Positions 1 to 8,814 of a DNA stretch of 33,443 nt are shown here, piece by piece; position 1 is the first letter of the stretch, and each line of letters starts with the position of its first letter. The notes beneath the pieces were generated by a model. It was not told the origin of the DNA and did no database searches. It saw nothing but the letters and a program-made list of their open reading frames with translations. Source of the DNA: CAWDVB01 sp963824105. GTDB lineage: Bacteria; Actinomycetota; Actinomycetes; Propionibacteriales; Nocardioidaceae. The stretch lies in contig CAWGNN010000003.1 of the NCBI GenBank assembly GCA_963824105.1, positions 1 through 33,443 on the forward strand. The letters run 5' to 3'. The position numbers and the translations under genes are program-made.

Positions 1-1442
1 TCGCCGCCGGTGAGCTTCTCGCGCAGCGCCTGCAGCGCCTCGTCCGAGGCGAGGGAGCCCTCGGTCGGAGCGTCGCTGGTGTAGGAGGACGCCTCGCCCG
101 CCTCAGCGTCGGCCTTCTTGGCCTCGGTCTGCTGCTTGACGTGGGCCTCCCAGCGGGCGTGCGCCTCGGCGTACTGCTTCTCCCACTCGGCGCGCTGGGT
201 CTCGTAGCCGTCGAGCCACTCGCCGGTCTCCGGGTCGAAGCCGTCGGGGTAGATGTAGTTGCCCTGGTCGTCGTAAGAGGCCGACATGCCGTACAGCGTC
301 GGGTCGAACTCCTCCACGTGACCCGCCGTGTCGGTCTCGTTGGCCTGCTTCAGCGACAGCGAGATCCGGCGACGCTCGAGGTCGATGTCGATGATCTTGA
401 CCATGACGTCGTCGTTGACCTGGACGACCTGCTCGGGGATCTCGACGTGACGCTCGGCGAGCTCGGAGATGTGCACCAGTCCCTCGATGCCCTCCTCCAC
501 GCGGACGAAGGCGCCGAACGGGACGAGCTTGGTGACCTTGCCCGGGACGATCTGACCGATCTGGTGGGTCCGGGCGAAGTGCTGCCACGGGTCCTCCTGG
601 GTCGCCTTGAGCGACAGCGAGACGCGCTCGCGCTCCATGTCCACATCGAGCACCTCGACGGTGACCTCGTCACCGACGGTGACGACCTCGCTCGGGTGGT
701 CGATGTGCTTCCAGGAGAGCTCGGAGACGTGGACCAGGCCGTCGACCCCGCCGAGGTCGACGAAGGCTCCGAAGTTCACGATCGACGAGACGACACCCTT
801 GCGGATCTGGCCCTTCTGCAGCTGGGTCAAGAAGCCGTGGCGCACCTCGGACTGGGTCTGCTCCAGCCAGGCACGACGGGACAGGACCACGTTGTTGCGG
901 TTCTTGTCCAACTCGATGATCTTGGCCTCGAGCTCGCGGCCGATGTACGGCGCAAGGTCGCGCACGCGACGCATCTCCACCAGGGAGGCGGGGAGGAAGC
1001 CGCGCAGGCCGATGTCCAGGATCAGGCCGCCCTTGACCACCTCGATGACGGTGCCGGTGACGACGCCGTCCTCCTCCTTGACCTTCTCGATCGTGCCCCA
1101 AGCGCGCTCGTACTGGGCGCGCTTCTTCGACAGGATCAGCCGACCTTCCTTGTCCTCCTTCTGGAGGACCAGAGCCTCGACACGGTCACCGACCTGAACC
1201 ACCTCGGTGGGGTCGACGTCGTGCTTGATGGAGAGCTCGCGGGACGGGATGACACCTTCGGTCTTGTAGCCGATGTCCAGAAGGACCTCGTCGCGGTCCA
1301 CCTTCACGATGGTCCCGTCGACGATGTCACCGTCGTCGAAGTACTTGATGGTCTCGTCGATAGCGGCGAGGAAGTCCTCTTCCGACCCGATGTCGTTGAC
1401 TGCGACGTTCGGCGGATCGGCGAGAGCGGAGGAGCTAGTCAT
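1..1442 (-). CDS. rpsA: 30S ribosomal protein S1 (C-terminus cut by window edge)
   Basis: S1 binds mRNA on the small ribosomal subunit and helps translation initiation. About 480 residues are visible, starting MTSSSALADPPN. Four S1 RNA-binding repeats lie at roughly residues 37-105, 123-188, 209-277 and 294-362; they carry the usual motifs GTVIEVVKGGLILDIG in repeat 2 and NFGAFVDLGGVDGLVHVSEL in repeat 3. An acidic, charged tail follows and ends in SLASDEALQALREKL, typical of the extreme C-terminus of actinobacterial S1, so only a few residues and the stop are probably missing. The start is ATG at 1442. The mRNA just before it is pyrimidine-rich (CCTTTCCCCT), with an AAGGA further upstream (1455-1459). 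It is divergent from the methyltransferase gene. The neighbouring polA is the usual actinobacterial companion. Identification is secure. Confidence 0.97.
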   Translation of the reverse strand, partial: MTSSSALADPPNVAVNDIGSEEDFLAAIDETIKYFDDGDIVDGTIVKVDRDEVLLDIGYKTEGVIPSRELSIKHDVDPTEVVQVGDRVEALVLQKEDKEGRLILSKKRAQYERAWGTIEKVKEEDGVVTGTVIEVVKGGLILDIGLRGFLPASLVEMRRVRDLAPYIGRELEAKIIELDKNRNNVVLSRRAWLEQTQSEVRHGFLTQLQKGQIRKGVVSSIVNFGAFVDLGGVDGLVHVSELSWKHIDHPSEVVTVGDEVTVEVLDVDMERERVSLSLKATQEDPWQHFARTHQIGQIVPGKVTKLVPFGAFVRVEEGIEGLVHISELAERHVEIPEQVVQVNDDVMVKIIDIDLERRRISLSLKQANETDTAGHVEEFDPTLYGMSASYDDQGNYIYPDGFDPETGEWLDGYETQRAEWEKQYAEAHARWEAHVKQQTEAKKADAEAGEASSYTSDAPTEGSLASDEALQALREKLTGG

Positions 1443-1670
1443 AGGGGAAAGGATTCCTTGGTGGATAGATGTCGTTGTCGGGCACGCACGAGGCCGGTTT
1501 CACCATCGGGGTTACTGCCTCGGGGAGAGGCCGTCGACAGCGAGCCAGGATCCACCAGGTCCGAGACCCGAGCAGGCTCCGCGCGCACCCGCCAGGATAC
1601 GCAGTGGCACGGGGCGACGTCCAACCGAGTGGCCGCGCGCAGCCGGGCAGCGGACTTGTCGGACATGGCC

Positions 1671-1676
1671 TAAGGT
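1671..1676 (+). promoter_or_regulatory. -10 element placed for leaderless transcription of the methyltransferase gene
   Basis: TAAGGT ends exactly seven bases before the GTG start at 1683. Transcription would therefore begin at or next to the start codon. No Shine-Dalgarno sequence and no good -35 hexamer are visible. The rest of the 1443-1682 divergent gap holds no gene I can support. Confidence 0.45.
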
Positions 1677-1682
1677 CGGCCC

Positions 1683-2510
1683 GTGGAGACCGTTCATCCC
1701 GATCGCCGTGACGTCGACGAGGCCGCGACGAGGCAGGCGAACCGCCTCGACTGGGACGCCTACGCCGACGAGTACCAGACCACCCACGGGGAGTTCCTGC
1801 GCGACATCGGCTTCGTCTGGGGCCCGGAGGGCCTGCAGGAGGCTGATGCCCGGGTGCTCGGCGACCCCGCCGGCCGCCGCTGTCTGGAGGTGGGGTGTGG
1901 CGCCGCCCAGTGCAGCCGGTGGCTGGTCACCCAAGGTGCCACCGCCGTCGGGCTCGACCTGTCCCGCCGCCAGCTCCAGCACGCGCAGCGCCTCAACGAG
2001 GCCACCGGTGTCGACGTCCGCGTCGTTCAGGGGACTGCCACTGCCCTGCCCTTCCACGACGACACGTTCGACATCGTCTTCTCCGCCTTCGGGGCACTGC
2101 AGTTCGTGTCCAACGCCCGCGCGGCCGTCGCGGAGGCCGCTCGGGTGCTCCGCCCCGGGGGCCGCTTCGCCTTCTCGGTGACCCACCCGATCCGCTGGGC
2201 GATGCCCGATGACCCGAAGGAGGGCGGTCTCGTCATCGACAGCTCCTACTTCGACCGGACGCCGTATGTCGAGGTCGACGACTCCGGGACAGTCCGCTAC
2301 GTCGAGCACCACCGCACCCTCGGCGACTGGGTGGGGCTGCTCTCCCATGCCGGTTTCGCACTGGAGGAGCTGTACGAACCGGAGTGGCCGGCCGGGCACG
2401 ACCGGATCTGGGGTGGCTGGGGCCCGGTGCGCGGCGCGCTGATTCCGGGAACCGCGATCTTCTCCGGTAACCTGATCGGCCGCGAGCACTTGACGAACCG
2501 ACGCCGTTGA
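1683..2510 (+). CDS. class I SAM-dependent methyltransferase
   Basis: A 275-residue protein with a Methyltransf_11/25 type Rossmann core. Motif I is CLEVGCGAAQCSRWL at residues 67-81, followed by an acidic end of strand 2 (VGLDLSRRQL), a motif II-like stretch (FDIVFSAFGALQFV) and the post-motif VLRPGGRFAFS. It should transfer a methyl group from S-adenosylmethionine to a small molecule or other acceptor; the substrate cannot be read from the sequence. The C-terminal third (after THPIRWAMP) resembles actinobacterial proteins annotated only as class I SAM-dependent methyltransferase. The GTG start at 1683 is preceded by TAAGGT at the distance expected for a leaderless mRNA. It is divergent from rpsA and followed by a hairpin before the flippase gene. 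Cytoplasmic. Confidence 0.85.
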   Translation: METVHPDRRDVDEAATRQANRLDWDAYADEYQTTHGEFLRDIGFVWGPEGLQEADARVLGDPAGRRCLEVGCGAAQCSRWLVTQGATAVGLDLSRRQLQHAQRLNEATGVDVRVVQGTATALPFHDDTFDIVFSAFGALQFVSNARAAVAEAARVLRPGGRFAFSVTHPIRWAMPDDPKEGGLVIDSSYFDRTPYVEVDDSGTVRYVEHHRTLGDWVGLLSHAGFALEELYEPEWPAGHDRIWGGWGPVRGALIPGTAIFSGNLIGREHLTNRRR

Positions 2511-2528
2511 GGGCCCGCGCAGGAGTCC

Positions 2529-2547
2529 GGGGGAGCCTCTCTCCCCC
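2529..2547 (+). terminator. hairpin between methyltransferase and flippase genes
   Basis: A perfect 7-bp stem (GGGGGAG / CTCCCCC) with a 5-base loop lies 18 bases after the methyltransferase stop. There is no U-tract, so it may be a non-canonical terminator or just an mRNA stem. Confidence 0.4.
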
Positions 2548-2568
2548 ACGGCCGGAACAGAGACGACG

Positions 2569-3795
2569 ATGACGCAGTCCCAGACCCGCGGAATGCTCGC
2601 CGCGAGCTCTGTCACCGCTGTGGCGATGATGATCCAGAGCGTCCTGGTCTATCTGTTCACCCTCTTCGCCGCCCACATGCTGGGTCCGATCCACTTCGGC
2701 GGGGTCAGCGCCTTCCTGGGGCTGCTGCTCGTGGCAAACGTGGGAGCGCTCGCGCTTCAGGCGACCGCCGCCCGCCGTACGGCGACCTGCGCGCCGGAGC
2801 ACCAGGCAGAAGTCGTACGAGAGGCGCTGCGCAGCACCCGCCTGACCACGATCACGCTCGCCGTCGTCCTCACCCTCGTCTCGCCGTTGGTTGCCTACCT
2901 GCTGCATATCTCGCTGCTGTCGGCGCTGATGGCCCCGGCCACGATCGCGCCGCTCACCATGGCCGGAGGCTTCGCCGGGATCCTGCAGGGGACTCAGCGC
3001 TGGTCCTGGCTGGCCGCCGTCTTCGTCTCCATCGGTGCCGGCCGGGTGTTCTTCGGCACCCTCGGGATGTATCTCGACCGCAATATCCAAGGTGCCACCA
3101 TCGGCCTCGCGGTCGGTGCCGTGCTCCCGGCGCTCATTGGCTGGCTCGGCACGCGTGCGACCTCCCGCCAGGGCGAACGGGGAAATCACCGGCTGCTGCT
3201 GGAGGTGTGGAAGAACGGCCAGAGCCTGCTCGCCTTCTTCGTACTCACCAACATCGACGTGCTCATCGCCCGCAACCAGTTCGCTCGCGTGGATGCCGGC
3301 ATCTATGCCGCGGGCGGAGTGCTCGCCAAGATGTGCCTCTTCCTCCCGCAGTTCGTGATCGTGGTGGCCTTCACCAAGATGGCCAAGGACCACGCGGCCG
3401 ACGCGGACGACCGGCAATGGCTCCGGCCGCTCGGGTTCGTCGCCGCACTTGGCTCGATGGTCGTGGCCGGGACGGCGCTGCTGCCGCAGCTTGCGGTCCT
3501 CTTCATCGGTGGCTCGCGCTACCAGCGCCTCGAGTCCTTCGCCTGGGTCTTCGCGCTCGAGGGCACGATCTTCGCGATGCTGCAGATGGTGGTGTACCGG
3601 CAGATCGCCCGGCAGGCGAAGGTCGCCCGTTACCTGTGGGCAACTGCCATCGCGATCGTCCTGGTGGGGCTGCTCGCCCCGGTGACCGTGCCGACTCTGG
3701 CGATCGCCGTGATCGTCATCGCCATCGTCGGCGCGATCCCCACGGCCCTCGCCCGGTCTCACCTTCCACCCGGCGCGGCCCTTGAGGGTGCCTAG
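2569..3795 (+). CDS. MOP-superfamily (Wzx-like) oligosaccharide flippase / polysaccharide biosynthesis membrane protein
   Basis: A 408-residue, very hydrophobic protein with about ten to twelve predicted membrane segments spread along its length. The N-terminus (VYLFTLFAAHMLGPIHFGGVSAFLGLLLV) resembles the first helices of Wzx/RfbX-type polysaccharide transporters, including the 'LGP..FG..SA' turn after helix 1. Such proteins flip lipid-linked sugars across the cytoplasmic membrane. No glycosyltransferase or other polysaccharide gene is nearby, so the substrate is open; a MATE-like exporter of the same superfamily is the alternative. The ATG start at 2569 has only a weak ribosome binding site. 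The gene runs convergently into polA, with just 4 bases between the stops. Confidence 0.65.
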   Translation: MTQSQTRGMLAASSVTAVAMMIQSVLVYLFTLFAAHMLGPIHFGGVSAFLGLLLVANVGALALQATAARRTATCAPEHQAEVVREALRSTRLTTITLAVVLTLVSPLVAYLLHISLLSALMAPATIAPLTMAGGFAGILQGTQRWSWLAAVFVSIGAGRVFFGTLGMYLDRNIQGATIGLAVGAVLPALIGWLGTRATSRQGERGNHRLLLEVWKNGQSLLAFFVLTNIDVLIARNQFARVDAGIYAAGGVLAKMCLFLPQFVIVVAFTKMAKDHAADADDRQWLRPLGFVAALGSMVVAGTALLPQLAVLFIGGSRYQRLESFAWVFALEGTIFAMLQMVVYRQIARQAKVARYLWATAIAIVLVGLLAPVTVPTLAIAVIVIAIVGAIPTALARSHLPPGAALEGA

Positions 3796-3799
3796 CCCG

Positions 3800-6475
3800 T
3801 CAGTGCGCCGCCGCGTGCCAGTTCGGCCCGGAGCCGACCGACACGTCGAGCGGGACCGATAGGTCCGCCGCCCCCGACATCTGCTCGCGCACCAGGGTCT
3901 CCACCCGCTGCTCCTCACCGGGCGCGACCTCGAGCACCAGCTCGTCGTGCACCTGCAGCAGCATCCGAGAGGCGAGCCCTTCGGCATCGAGCGCTCGGGC
4001 AACGCCCAGCATCGCCAGCTTGATGATGTCCGCGGCCGACCCCTGGATCGGCGCGTTGAGCGCCATCCTCTCGGCTATCTCGCGCCGCTGGCGGTTGTCG
4101 CTGGTCAGGTCGGGCAGGTAGCGGCGGCGCCCCAGGATGGTCTCGGTGAAGCCGGTCCGGCGTGCCTCGTCGACGACTCCGGCGAGGTAGTCGCGCACTC
4201 CCCCGAAGGTCTCGAAGTAGTCGTCCATCAGCACTCGAGCCTCACCGGGGTCGATGCCAAGCTGGCCTCCGAGGCCGAACGCCGACAGGCCGTAGGCCAG
4301 CCCGTAGTTCATCGCCTTCACCCGCGCCCGCAGCTCGGGGGTGGGCTCCACGCCGAAGACCCGCTCGGCGGTGACGGTGTGGAAGTCCATTCCCGACTTG
4401 AATGCCTCGATCAGGGCCTCGTCGCCGGAGAGGTGAGCCATGATCCGCATCTCGATCTGGCTGTAGTCGGCGGTGAGCAGAGTCGCGTAGCCCTCGCCGT
4501 ACACGAAGCCCTCGCGGATCCGGCGGCCCGCCTCGGTCCGGACCGGGATGTTCTGCAGGTTCGGCTCGGTGCTCGACAGCCGCCCGGTCGCCGCGATCGT
4601 CTGGTTGAAGGTCGTGTGGATGCGCCCGTCCTCGCCGATGGTGTTGAGCAGCCCCTCGACGGTCTGACGCAGCCGGGTCACGTCCCGGTGCCGGAGTAGA
4701 TGCAGCAGGAAGGAGTGCTCGGTCTTCTCGAACAGCTGCTGCAGCGCCTCGGCATCGGTGGTGTAGCCGGTCTTGGTCCGCTTGGTCTTCGGCATCCCGA
4801 GCTCGTCGAAGAGGACCACCTGCAGCTGCTTGGGCGACCCCAGGTTGATCTCTTTGCCGATCACACCGTAGGCATCCTCGGCGGCGGCGCGGACCGCAGT
4901 GGCGAACTCGGCCTCCAAGCCCTCGAGGTAGGGCCTGTCGATGGCGATCCCGAGACTCTCCATCTCCGCCAGGACACTGACCAGCGGCAGCTCGACATCG
5001 GCCAGCAGCGCGGTGCCGCCACGGTCCGCGAGCTCCTCGTCAAGGGCGACCGCCAGGTCCACGACGGCCAGTGCACGCAGCATGGCGTCGTCCGCCTCGC
5101 TGTCGGCCCCCACATCGAAGGCGAGCTGCCCCTGGGCAGCGTCGCTCTCAGCCGCAAGCAGCTCACGATGCAGGTAGCGAATCGACAGGTCGGCCAGGTC
5201 GTAGCTGCGCTGGTCGGGCCGGGCGAGGTACGCGGAGAGCGCGGTGTCCCGGTCCAGCCCGGCGAGCTGCCACCCGCGCGCCCGGATGGCCAGCATCGGG
5301 CCCTTGGCGTCGTGCATGACCTTGGGGCGGCTCGGCTCGGCCAGCCAGTCGGCCAGCGCGCTCAGGTCGGCGGCTTCGGCCGTGTCCAGGTCGCAGAAGG
5401 CGGCCTTGCCGGGGACGGCCAGCGCCACGGAGTGAAGCACGCCGGTGCCGGACCCCCACGTGCCACGCACGTGCAGGCCGACCCGTGCCGTGCCGGTGGC
5501 CTCCTCGTCGAGCCACGCCCGGAGCCCGCCCGGCTCCAACCGCACCATCGCTGCCTGCGGAGTCGTCTGGTCCTGCTCGGACACCTCCCCCTCCACCTCG
5601 AGGGTGGAGAACAACCGGTCCCGGAGCACCCGGAACTCCAGGCTGTCGAAGAGCTGGTGCACCTCCTGGCGGTCCCACGGGCGCACCTCCAGCGTCTCGG
5701 GCCCCTGCCCCAGCGGCAGGTCGCGGACGAGTGCGTTGAGCCGGCGGTTGCGGATGACGTCGGCCAGGTGCTCGCGGAATGACTCGCCGGCCTTCCCCGG
5801 GACCTTGTCGGCCTCGGTGATCAGGTTGTCCAAACCGTCGTAGCTCCCGAGCCACTTCGCCGCGGTCTTCGGTCCGACTCCGGGGACACCGGGCAGGTTG
5901 TCCGACGTCTCACCCACCAGGGCGGCCAGCTCGGCGTACCGGGCGGGACTCACGCCGTACTTCTCCTCCACGGCCTCCGGGGTCATCCGGGCCAGGTCCG
6001 AGACCCCCTTGCGCGGGTAGAGCACGGTGACGTGCTCATCGACCAGCTGGAGCGCGTCCCGGTCCCCGGTGCAGATCAGCACGTCGAACCCCGCCTCCTC
6101 GGCCCGGGTGGTCAGCGTGGCGATGATGTCATCGGCCTCGTACCCCTCCATCTCGAAGCTGCTGATGTTGAGGGCAGCGAGCACCTCCTTGACCAGGGCG
6201 ACCTGGCCCTGGAACTCGGGAGGGGACGCCGTGCGGGTCGCCTTGTAGTCGGCATACTCCGCGGCGCGGAACGTCTCGCGGGACACGTCGAAGGCGACCG
6301 CGACGTGGGTGGGCCGCTCATCGCGGAGGACGTTGATCAGCATCGAGGTGAACCCGTAGACGGCGTTGGTGTGCTGCCCCGTGGAGGTGGAAAAGTTGTC
6401 CACCGGCAGCGCGAAGAAGGCGCGGTAGGCCAGCGAGTGACCATCGAGCAGCAAGAGCCGTGGGGCGTCCGTCAC
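3800..6475 (-). CDS. polA: DNA polymerase I (proofreading site degenerate)
   Basis: An 891-residue family A polymerase for Okazaki fragment processing and repair. The N-terminal 5'-3' exonuclease (residues 1-300) has LLLLDGHSLAYRAFF, EADDIIATL, the acidic TGDRD motif and the helix-hairpin-helix GVPGVGPKTAAKWL. The middle domain has the 3'-5' exonuclease fold but lacks the DTE-type exo I motif: the aligned stretch reads GTARVGLHVRG. Proofreading is therefore probably absent, as known for mycobacterial PolA. The polymerase domain has motif A (TADYSQIEMRI, Asp near 670), motif B (RVKAMNYGLAYG, Lys near 720 and Tyr near 724) and motif C (QVHDELVLEV, HDE 843-845). The start chosen is GTG at 6475 (VTDAPRLLLLDG), where homology begins; the frame stays open 48 codons further upstream without family similarity. 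TAGAGT at 6484-6489 could be a -10 for a very short leader. Confidence 0.97.
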   Translation of the reverse strand: MTDAPRLLLLDGHSLAYRAFFALPVDNFSTSTGQHTNAVYGFTSMLINVLRDERPTHVAVAFDVSRETFRAAEYADYKATRTASPPEFQGQVALVKEVLAALNISSFEMEGYEADDIIATLTTRAEEAGFDVLICTGDRDALQLVDEHVTVLYPRKGVSDLARMTPEAVEEKYGVSPARYAELAALVGETSDNLPGVPGVGPKTAAKWLGSYDGLDNLITEADKVPGKAGESFREHLADVIRNRRLNALVRDLPLGQGPETLEVRPWDRQEVHQLFDSLEFRVLRDRLFSTLEVEGEVSEQDQTTPQAAMVRLEPGGLRAWLDEEATGTARVGLHVRGTWGSGTGVLHSVALAVPGKAAFCDLDTAEAADLSALADWLAEPSRPKVMHDAKGPMLAIRARGWQLAGLDRDTALSAYLARPDQRSYDLADLSIRYLHRELLAAESDAAQGQLAFDVGADSEADDAMLRALAVVDLAVALDEELADRGGTALLADVELPLVSVLAEMESLGIAIDRPYLEGLEAEFATAVRAAAEDAYGVIGKEINLGSPKQLQVVLFDELGMPKTKRTKTGYTTDAEALQQLFEKTEHSFLLHLLRHRDVTRLRQTVEGLLNTIGEDGRIHTTFNQTIAATGRLSSTEPNLQNIPVRTEAGRRIREGFVYGEGYATLLTADYSQIEMRIMAHLSGDEALIEAFKSGMDFHTVTAERVFGVEPTPELRARVKAMNYGLAYGLSAFGLGGQLGIDPGEARVLMDDYFETFGGVRDYLAGVVDEARRTGFTETILGRRRYLPDLTSDNRQRREIAERMALNAPIQGSAADIIKLAMLGVARALDAEGLASRMLLQVHDELVLEVAPGEEQRVETLVREQMSGAADLSVPLDVSVGSGPNWHAAAH

Positions 6476-6552
6476 GGTCCCCGACTCTAGCCTCCCCCGC
6501 CGACGACGCGGGCCACGCGATAGCGTCGGCCATCGGCAGATCGGAGGCACGC

Positions 6553-7296
6553 GTGTTCCCAGGGTTCGGCACTCTCGTGAACGTCGCCACGGTGCTGGTC
6601 GGCACGAGCATCGGCGCACTCTTCGGGCACCTGATCAGCGAGCGGCTCCGTCGCCTGATCACCGACGGGCTGGGCCTGACCGCACTGCTCATCGCCGGGC
6701 TCAGCGTGATGAGCTACAACGACCCGTCGTGGGCGGCGGCCGTTGGAGTTCACGCTCCGATCCTGATCGTGCTCGGCTCGGTGGTGCTGGGCGGGCTCAC
6801 CGGCGGTCTGCTGCGCATCGAGGACCGTTTGGAGAGCTTCGGCGACTGGCTACGGACCCGGTTCGGTTCGGGCGGGTCCGAGGACAGGCGGCGCTTCATC
6901 GAGGGGTACGTCGACAGCTCGATGGTCTTCGTGGTCGGCCCACTCACCGTCCTCGGTGCACTGTCGGAGGGGCTGGGCCGCGGCTCGGACCAGTTGCTGT
7001 TGAAGGCGTCGCTGGACGGGTTCGCCTCGATCGCCTTCGCGGCCACGTTCGGATGGGGCATCGCGGCCAGCGCCCTCACCATCCTCGTCGTCCAGGGGTC
7101 CATCACGGCGGTCGGCCTGGCGGTCGGCGACGTGCTTCCCGCCGCCGAGGTCACGGCACTGACAACGGTCGGCGGCTTGCTGCTCGTCGGGGTCGCGCTG
7201 CGACTGCTGGACATCAAGCGGCTGGCCGTCGCCGACTTCCTGCCTGCTTTGGTCCTGGCACCAGCCCTGACGGCCATCGTGGCGGCCGTGAACTGA
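6553..7296 (+). CDS. DUF554 family membrane protein
   Basis: A 247-residue integral membrane protein of the DUF554 (YqgA/YdfK-like) family. Typical features are the start VFPGFGTLVNVATVLVGTSIGALFG, the conserved core SSMVFVVGPLTVLGALSEGLG (residues 118-138), and about six or seven hydrophobic helices. A putative transporter is suspected for the family, but no substrate is established. The GTG start at 6553 is set by a strong Shine-Dalgarno GGAGG at 6543-6547 with 5 bases spacing; the open frame extends 31 codons upstream into the polA leader without similarity. It is divergent from polA with a 77-bp gap and convergent with livF. Confidence 0.88.
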   Translation: MFPGFGTLVNVATVLVGTSIGALFGHLISERLRRLITDGLGLTALLIAGLSVMSYNDPSWAAAVGVHAPILIVLGSVVLGGLTGGLLRIEDRLESFGDWLRTRFGSGGSEDRRRFIEGYVDSSMVFVVGPLTVLGALSEGLGRGSDQLLLKASLDGFASIAFAATFGWGIAASALTILVVQGSITAVGLAVGDVLPAAEVTALTTVGGLLLVGVALRLLDIKRLAVADFLPALVLAPALTAIVAAVN

Positions 7297-7303
7297 GCCG
7301 GAC

Positions 7304-7325
7304 GACTCCGCACGAGGCGTGAGTC
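7304..7325. terminator. hairpin between convergent DUF554 and livF genes
   Basis: GACTC pairs with GAGTC, then one bulged T, then CGC pairs with GCG around the loop ACGAG. It lies in the 37-bp convergent gap and could serve as a bidirectional terminator. No T-tract on either side. Confidence 0.4.
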
Positions 7326-7333
7326 AGACGCTG

Positions 7334-8047
7334 CTACCCCCCGAGGTAGGCAGCCTTGACCGCGTCGTCGCCGGCGAGCTCGGCACCGGTTCCGGACTGG
7401 ACGATGGCACCGGTCTCGAGCACGTGCGCGGTATCGGCCAGCTTGAGCGCCTGCGCGGCGTTCTGCTCCACGACCAGGACGGTCGTGCCCTGCTTGTTGA
7501 TGTCCTCGATGATGGAGAAGATCTGCCGGATCAGCTGAGGAGCCAGCCCCATCGACGGCTCGTCGAGGAGGAGCAACCGGGGTCGCGCCATCAACGCTCG
7601 GCCGATGGCCAGCATCTGCTGCTCCCCGCCAGACAGCGTGCCCGCGATCTGCTTCTCGCGGTCCTTGAGCCGTGGGAAGAGACTGAACGTGCGGTCGAGG
7701 TCCTCGGCGACCGCAGGGCTGTTCCGGTCGCTGCGGGCGTAGGCACCCATGTCGAGGTTCTCCCGGACCGACATCCCGACGAAGATGCCACGGCCCTCCG
7801 GAGCCTGGCTGATCCCCATCCGCACCCGCTCGGACGGAGAGGCAGTGGTGATGTCATTCCCGTCGAACACGACCTTGCCGCGCCGCACCTTGCGCAGTCC
7901 GGACAAGGTCTTCAGCGTGGTCGACTTGCCGGCTCCGTTGGCCCCGATCAGGGTGCCGATCGTGCCTTGCTCGACCCCGAACGAGATGCCTCGGACGGCC
8001 TCGATGTGTCCGTAGTTGACGCAGAGATCCTCAACCTCAAGAAGCAT
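7334..8047 (-). CDS. livF: branched-chain amino acid ABC transporter, ATP-binding protein LivF
   Basis: A 237-residue cytoplasmic ATPase of the LivF subfamily that powers import through LivH/LivM. It has Walker A GANGAGKST, a Q-loop in GISQAPEGRGIF, signature LSGGEQQ, Walker B LLLLDEPSMGL and an H-loop region VLVVEQNA, all standard for LivF, which has Glu-Gln instead of the H-loop His context of exporters. The start chosen is ATG 8047 (MLLEVEDLCVNYG): GGGGGTGG lies 6 bases before it, whereas the ATG two codons upstream (8053) sits directly on that motif. It overlaps livG by 11 bases, so translation is probably coupled. Last gene of the liv operon. Confidence 0.95.
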   Translation of the reverse strand: MLLEVEDLCVNYGHIEAVRGISFGVEQGTIGTLIGANGAGKSTTLKTLSGLRKVRRGKVVFDGNDITTASPSERVRMGISQAPEGRGIFVGMSVRENLDMGAYARSDRNSPAVAEDLDRTFSLFPRLKDREKQIAGTLSGGEQQMLAIGRALMARPRLLLLDEPSMGLAPQLIRQIFSIIEDINKQGTTVLVVEQNAAQALKLADTAHVLETGAIVQSGTGAELAGDDAVKAAYLGG

Positions 8048-8813
8048 CTTCATCCACCCCCAGGTAGGCGGCGATGACCGCCGGGTTGTTGCGCACTTCC
8101 TCGGGCGAGCCGTCGGCGATCTTCTTGCCGAACTCGAGCACCACGATCCGGTCGGTCACACCCATCACCAGACGCATGTCGTGCTCGATCAGCAGCACGG
8201 TGAATCCGCGGTCGCGGACCCGCCGGATGAGCTCCATCAGCTCAACCTTCTCCTGCGGGTTGAAGCCGGCCGCCGGCTCGTCCAGACACAACAAGGTCGG
8301 CTGGGTGGCCATCGCTCGCGCGATCTCCAGCCTCCGCTGGTCACCGTAGGAGAGGTTCTCGGCGAGCTCGTCAGCACGGTCGGCCAGGCCCATGAACTCC
8401 AGCAGTTCCATGCCCCGGGTATGCCCGTCGTCTTCCTCCTGGCGATGCTTGGGCAGCCGGAAGAGCGCCGAGATCAGACCGGTGGAGTGCTGGGCGTCGG
8501 CGCCGACCAAGACGTTCTCCAGAGCAGTCATGGCCTTGAAGAGCCGGATGTTCTGGAAGGTCCGTGCGATCCCCATCTTGGTGATCGCGTGCCGCTTGCG
8601 GCCGGTCAGCGACTGGTCCAGGAACCGCACCTCACCCGAGGTGGGCTGATAGATGCCCGTGGTGACGTTGAAGCAGGTGGTCTTCCCGGCGCCGTTGGGG
8701 CCGATCAGCCCGAGGATCTCGCCCTCCTCGATGTGGAAGGTCACCTGGTCGAGCGCGGTCAGACCACCGAACCTCAAGGTCACGTCGTCAACCTCAAGCA
8801 CACGCCTGGCCAT
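8037..8813 (-). CDS. livG: branched-chain amino acid ABC transporter, ATP-binding protein LivG
   Basis: A 258-residue ATPase partner of LivF. It has Walker A GPNGAGKTT, the LivG-type GIARTFQNIRLFKAMTALEN stretch with the Q-loop, signature LSYGDQR, Walker B LLCLDEPAAGFNP and the H-loop LLIEHDMRLVMG. The C-terminal extension characteristic of LivG (VLEFGKKIADGSPEEV) is present. The ATG at 8813 follows a GGTGG six bases upstream and one base after the livM stop. The gene overlaps livF by 11 bases. Confidence 0.95.
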   Translation of the reverse strand: MARRVLEVDDVTLRFGGLTALDQVTFHIEEGEILGLIGPNGAGKTTCFNVTTGIYQPTSGEVRFLDQSLTGRKRHAITKMGIARTFQNIRLFKAMTALENVLVGADAQHSTGLISALFRLPKHRQEEDDGHTRGMELLEFMGLADRADELAENLSYGDQRRLEIARAMATQPTLLCLDEPAAGFNPQEKVELMELIRRVRDRGFTVLLIEHDMRLVMGVTDRIVVLEFGKKIADGSPEEVRNNPAVIAAYLGVDEDAS

Positions 8814-8814
8814 C

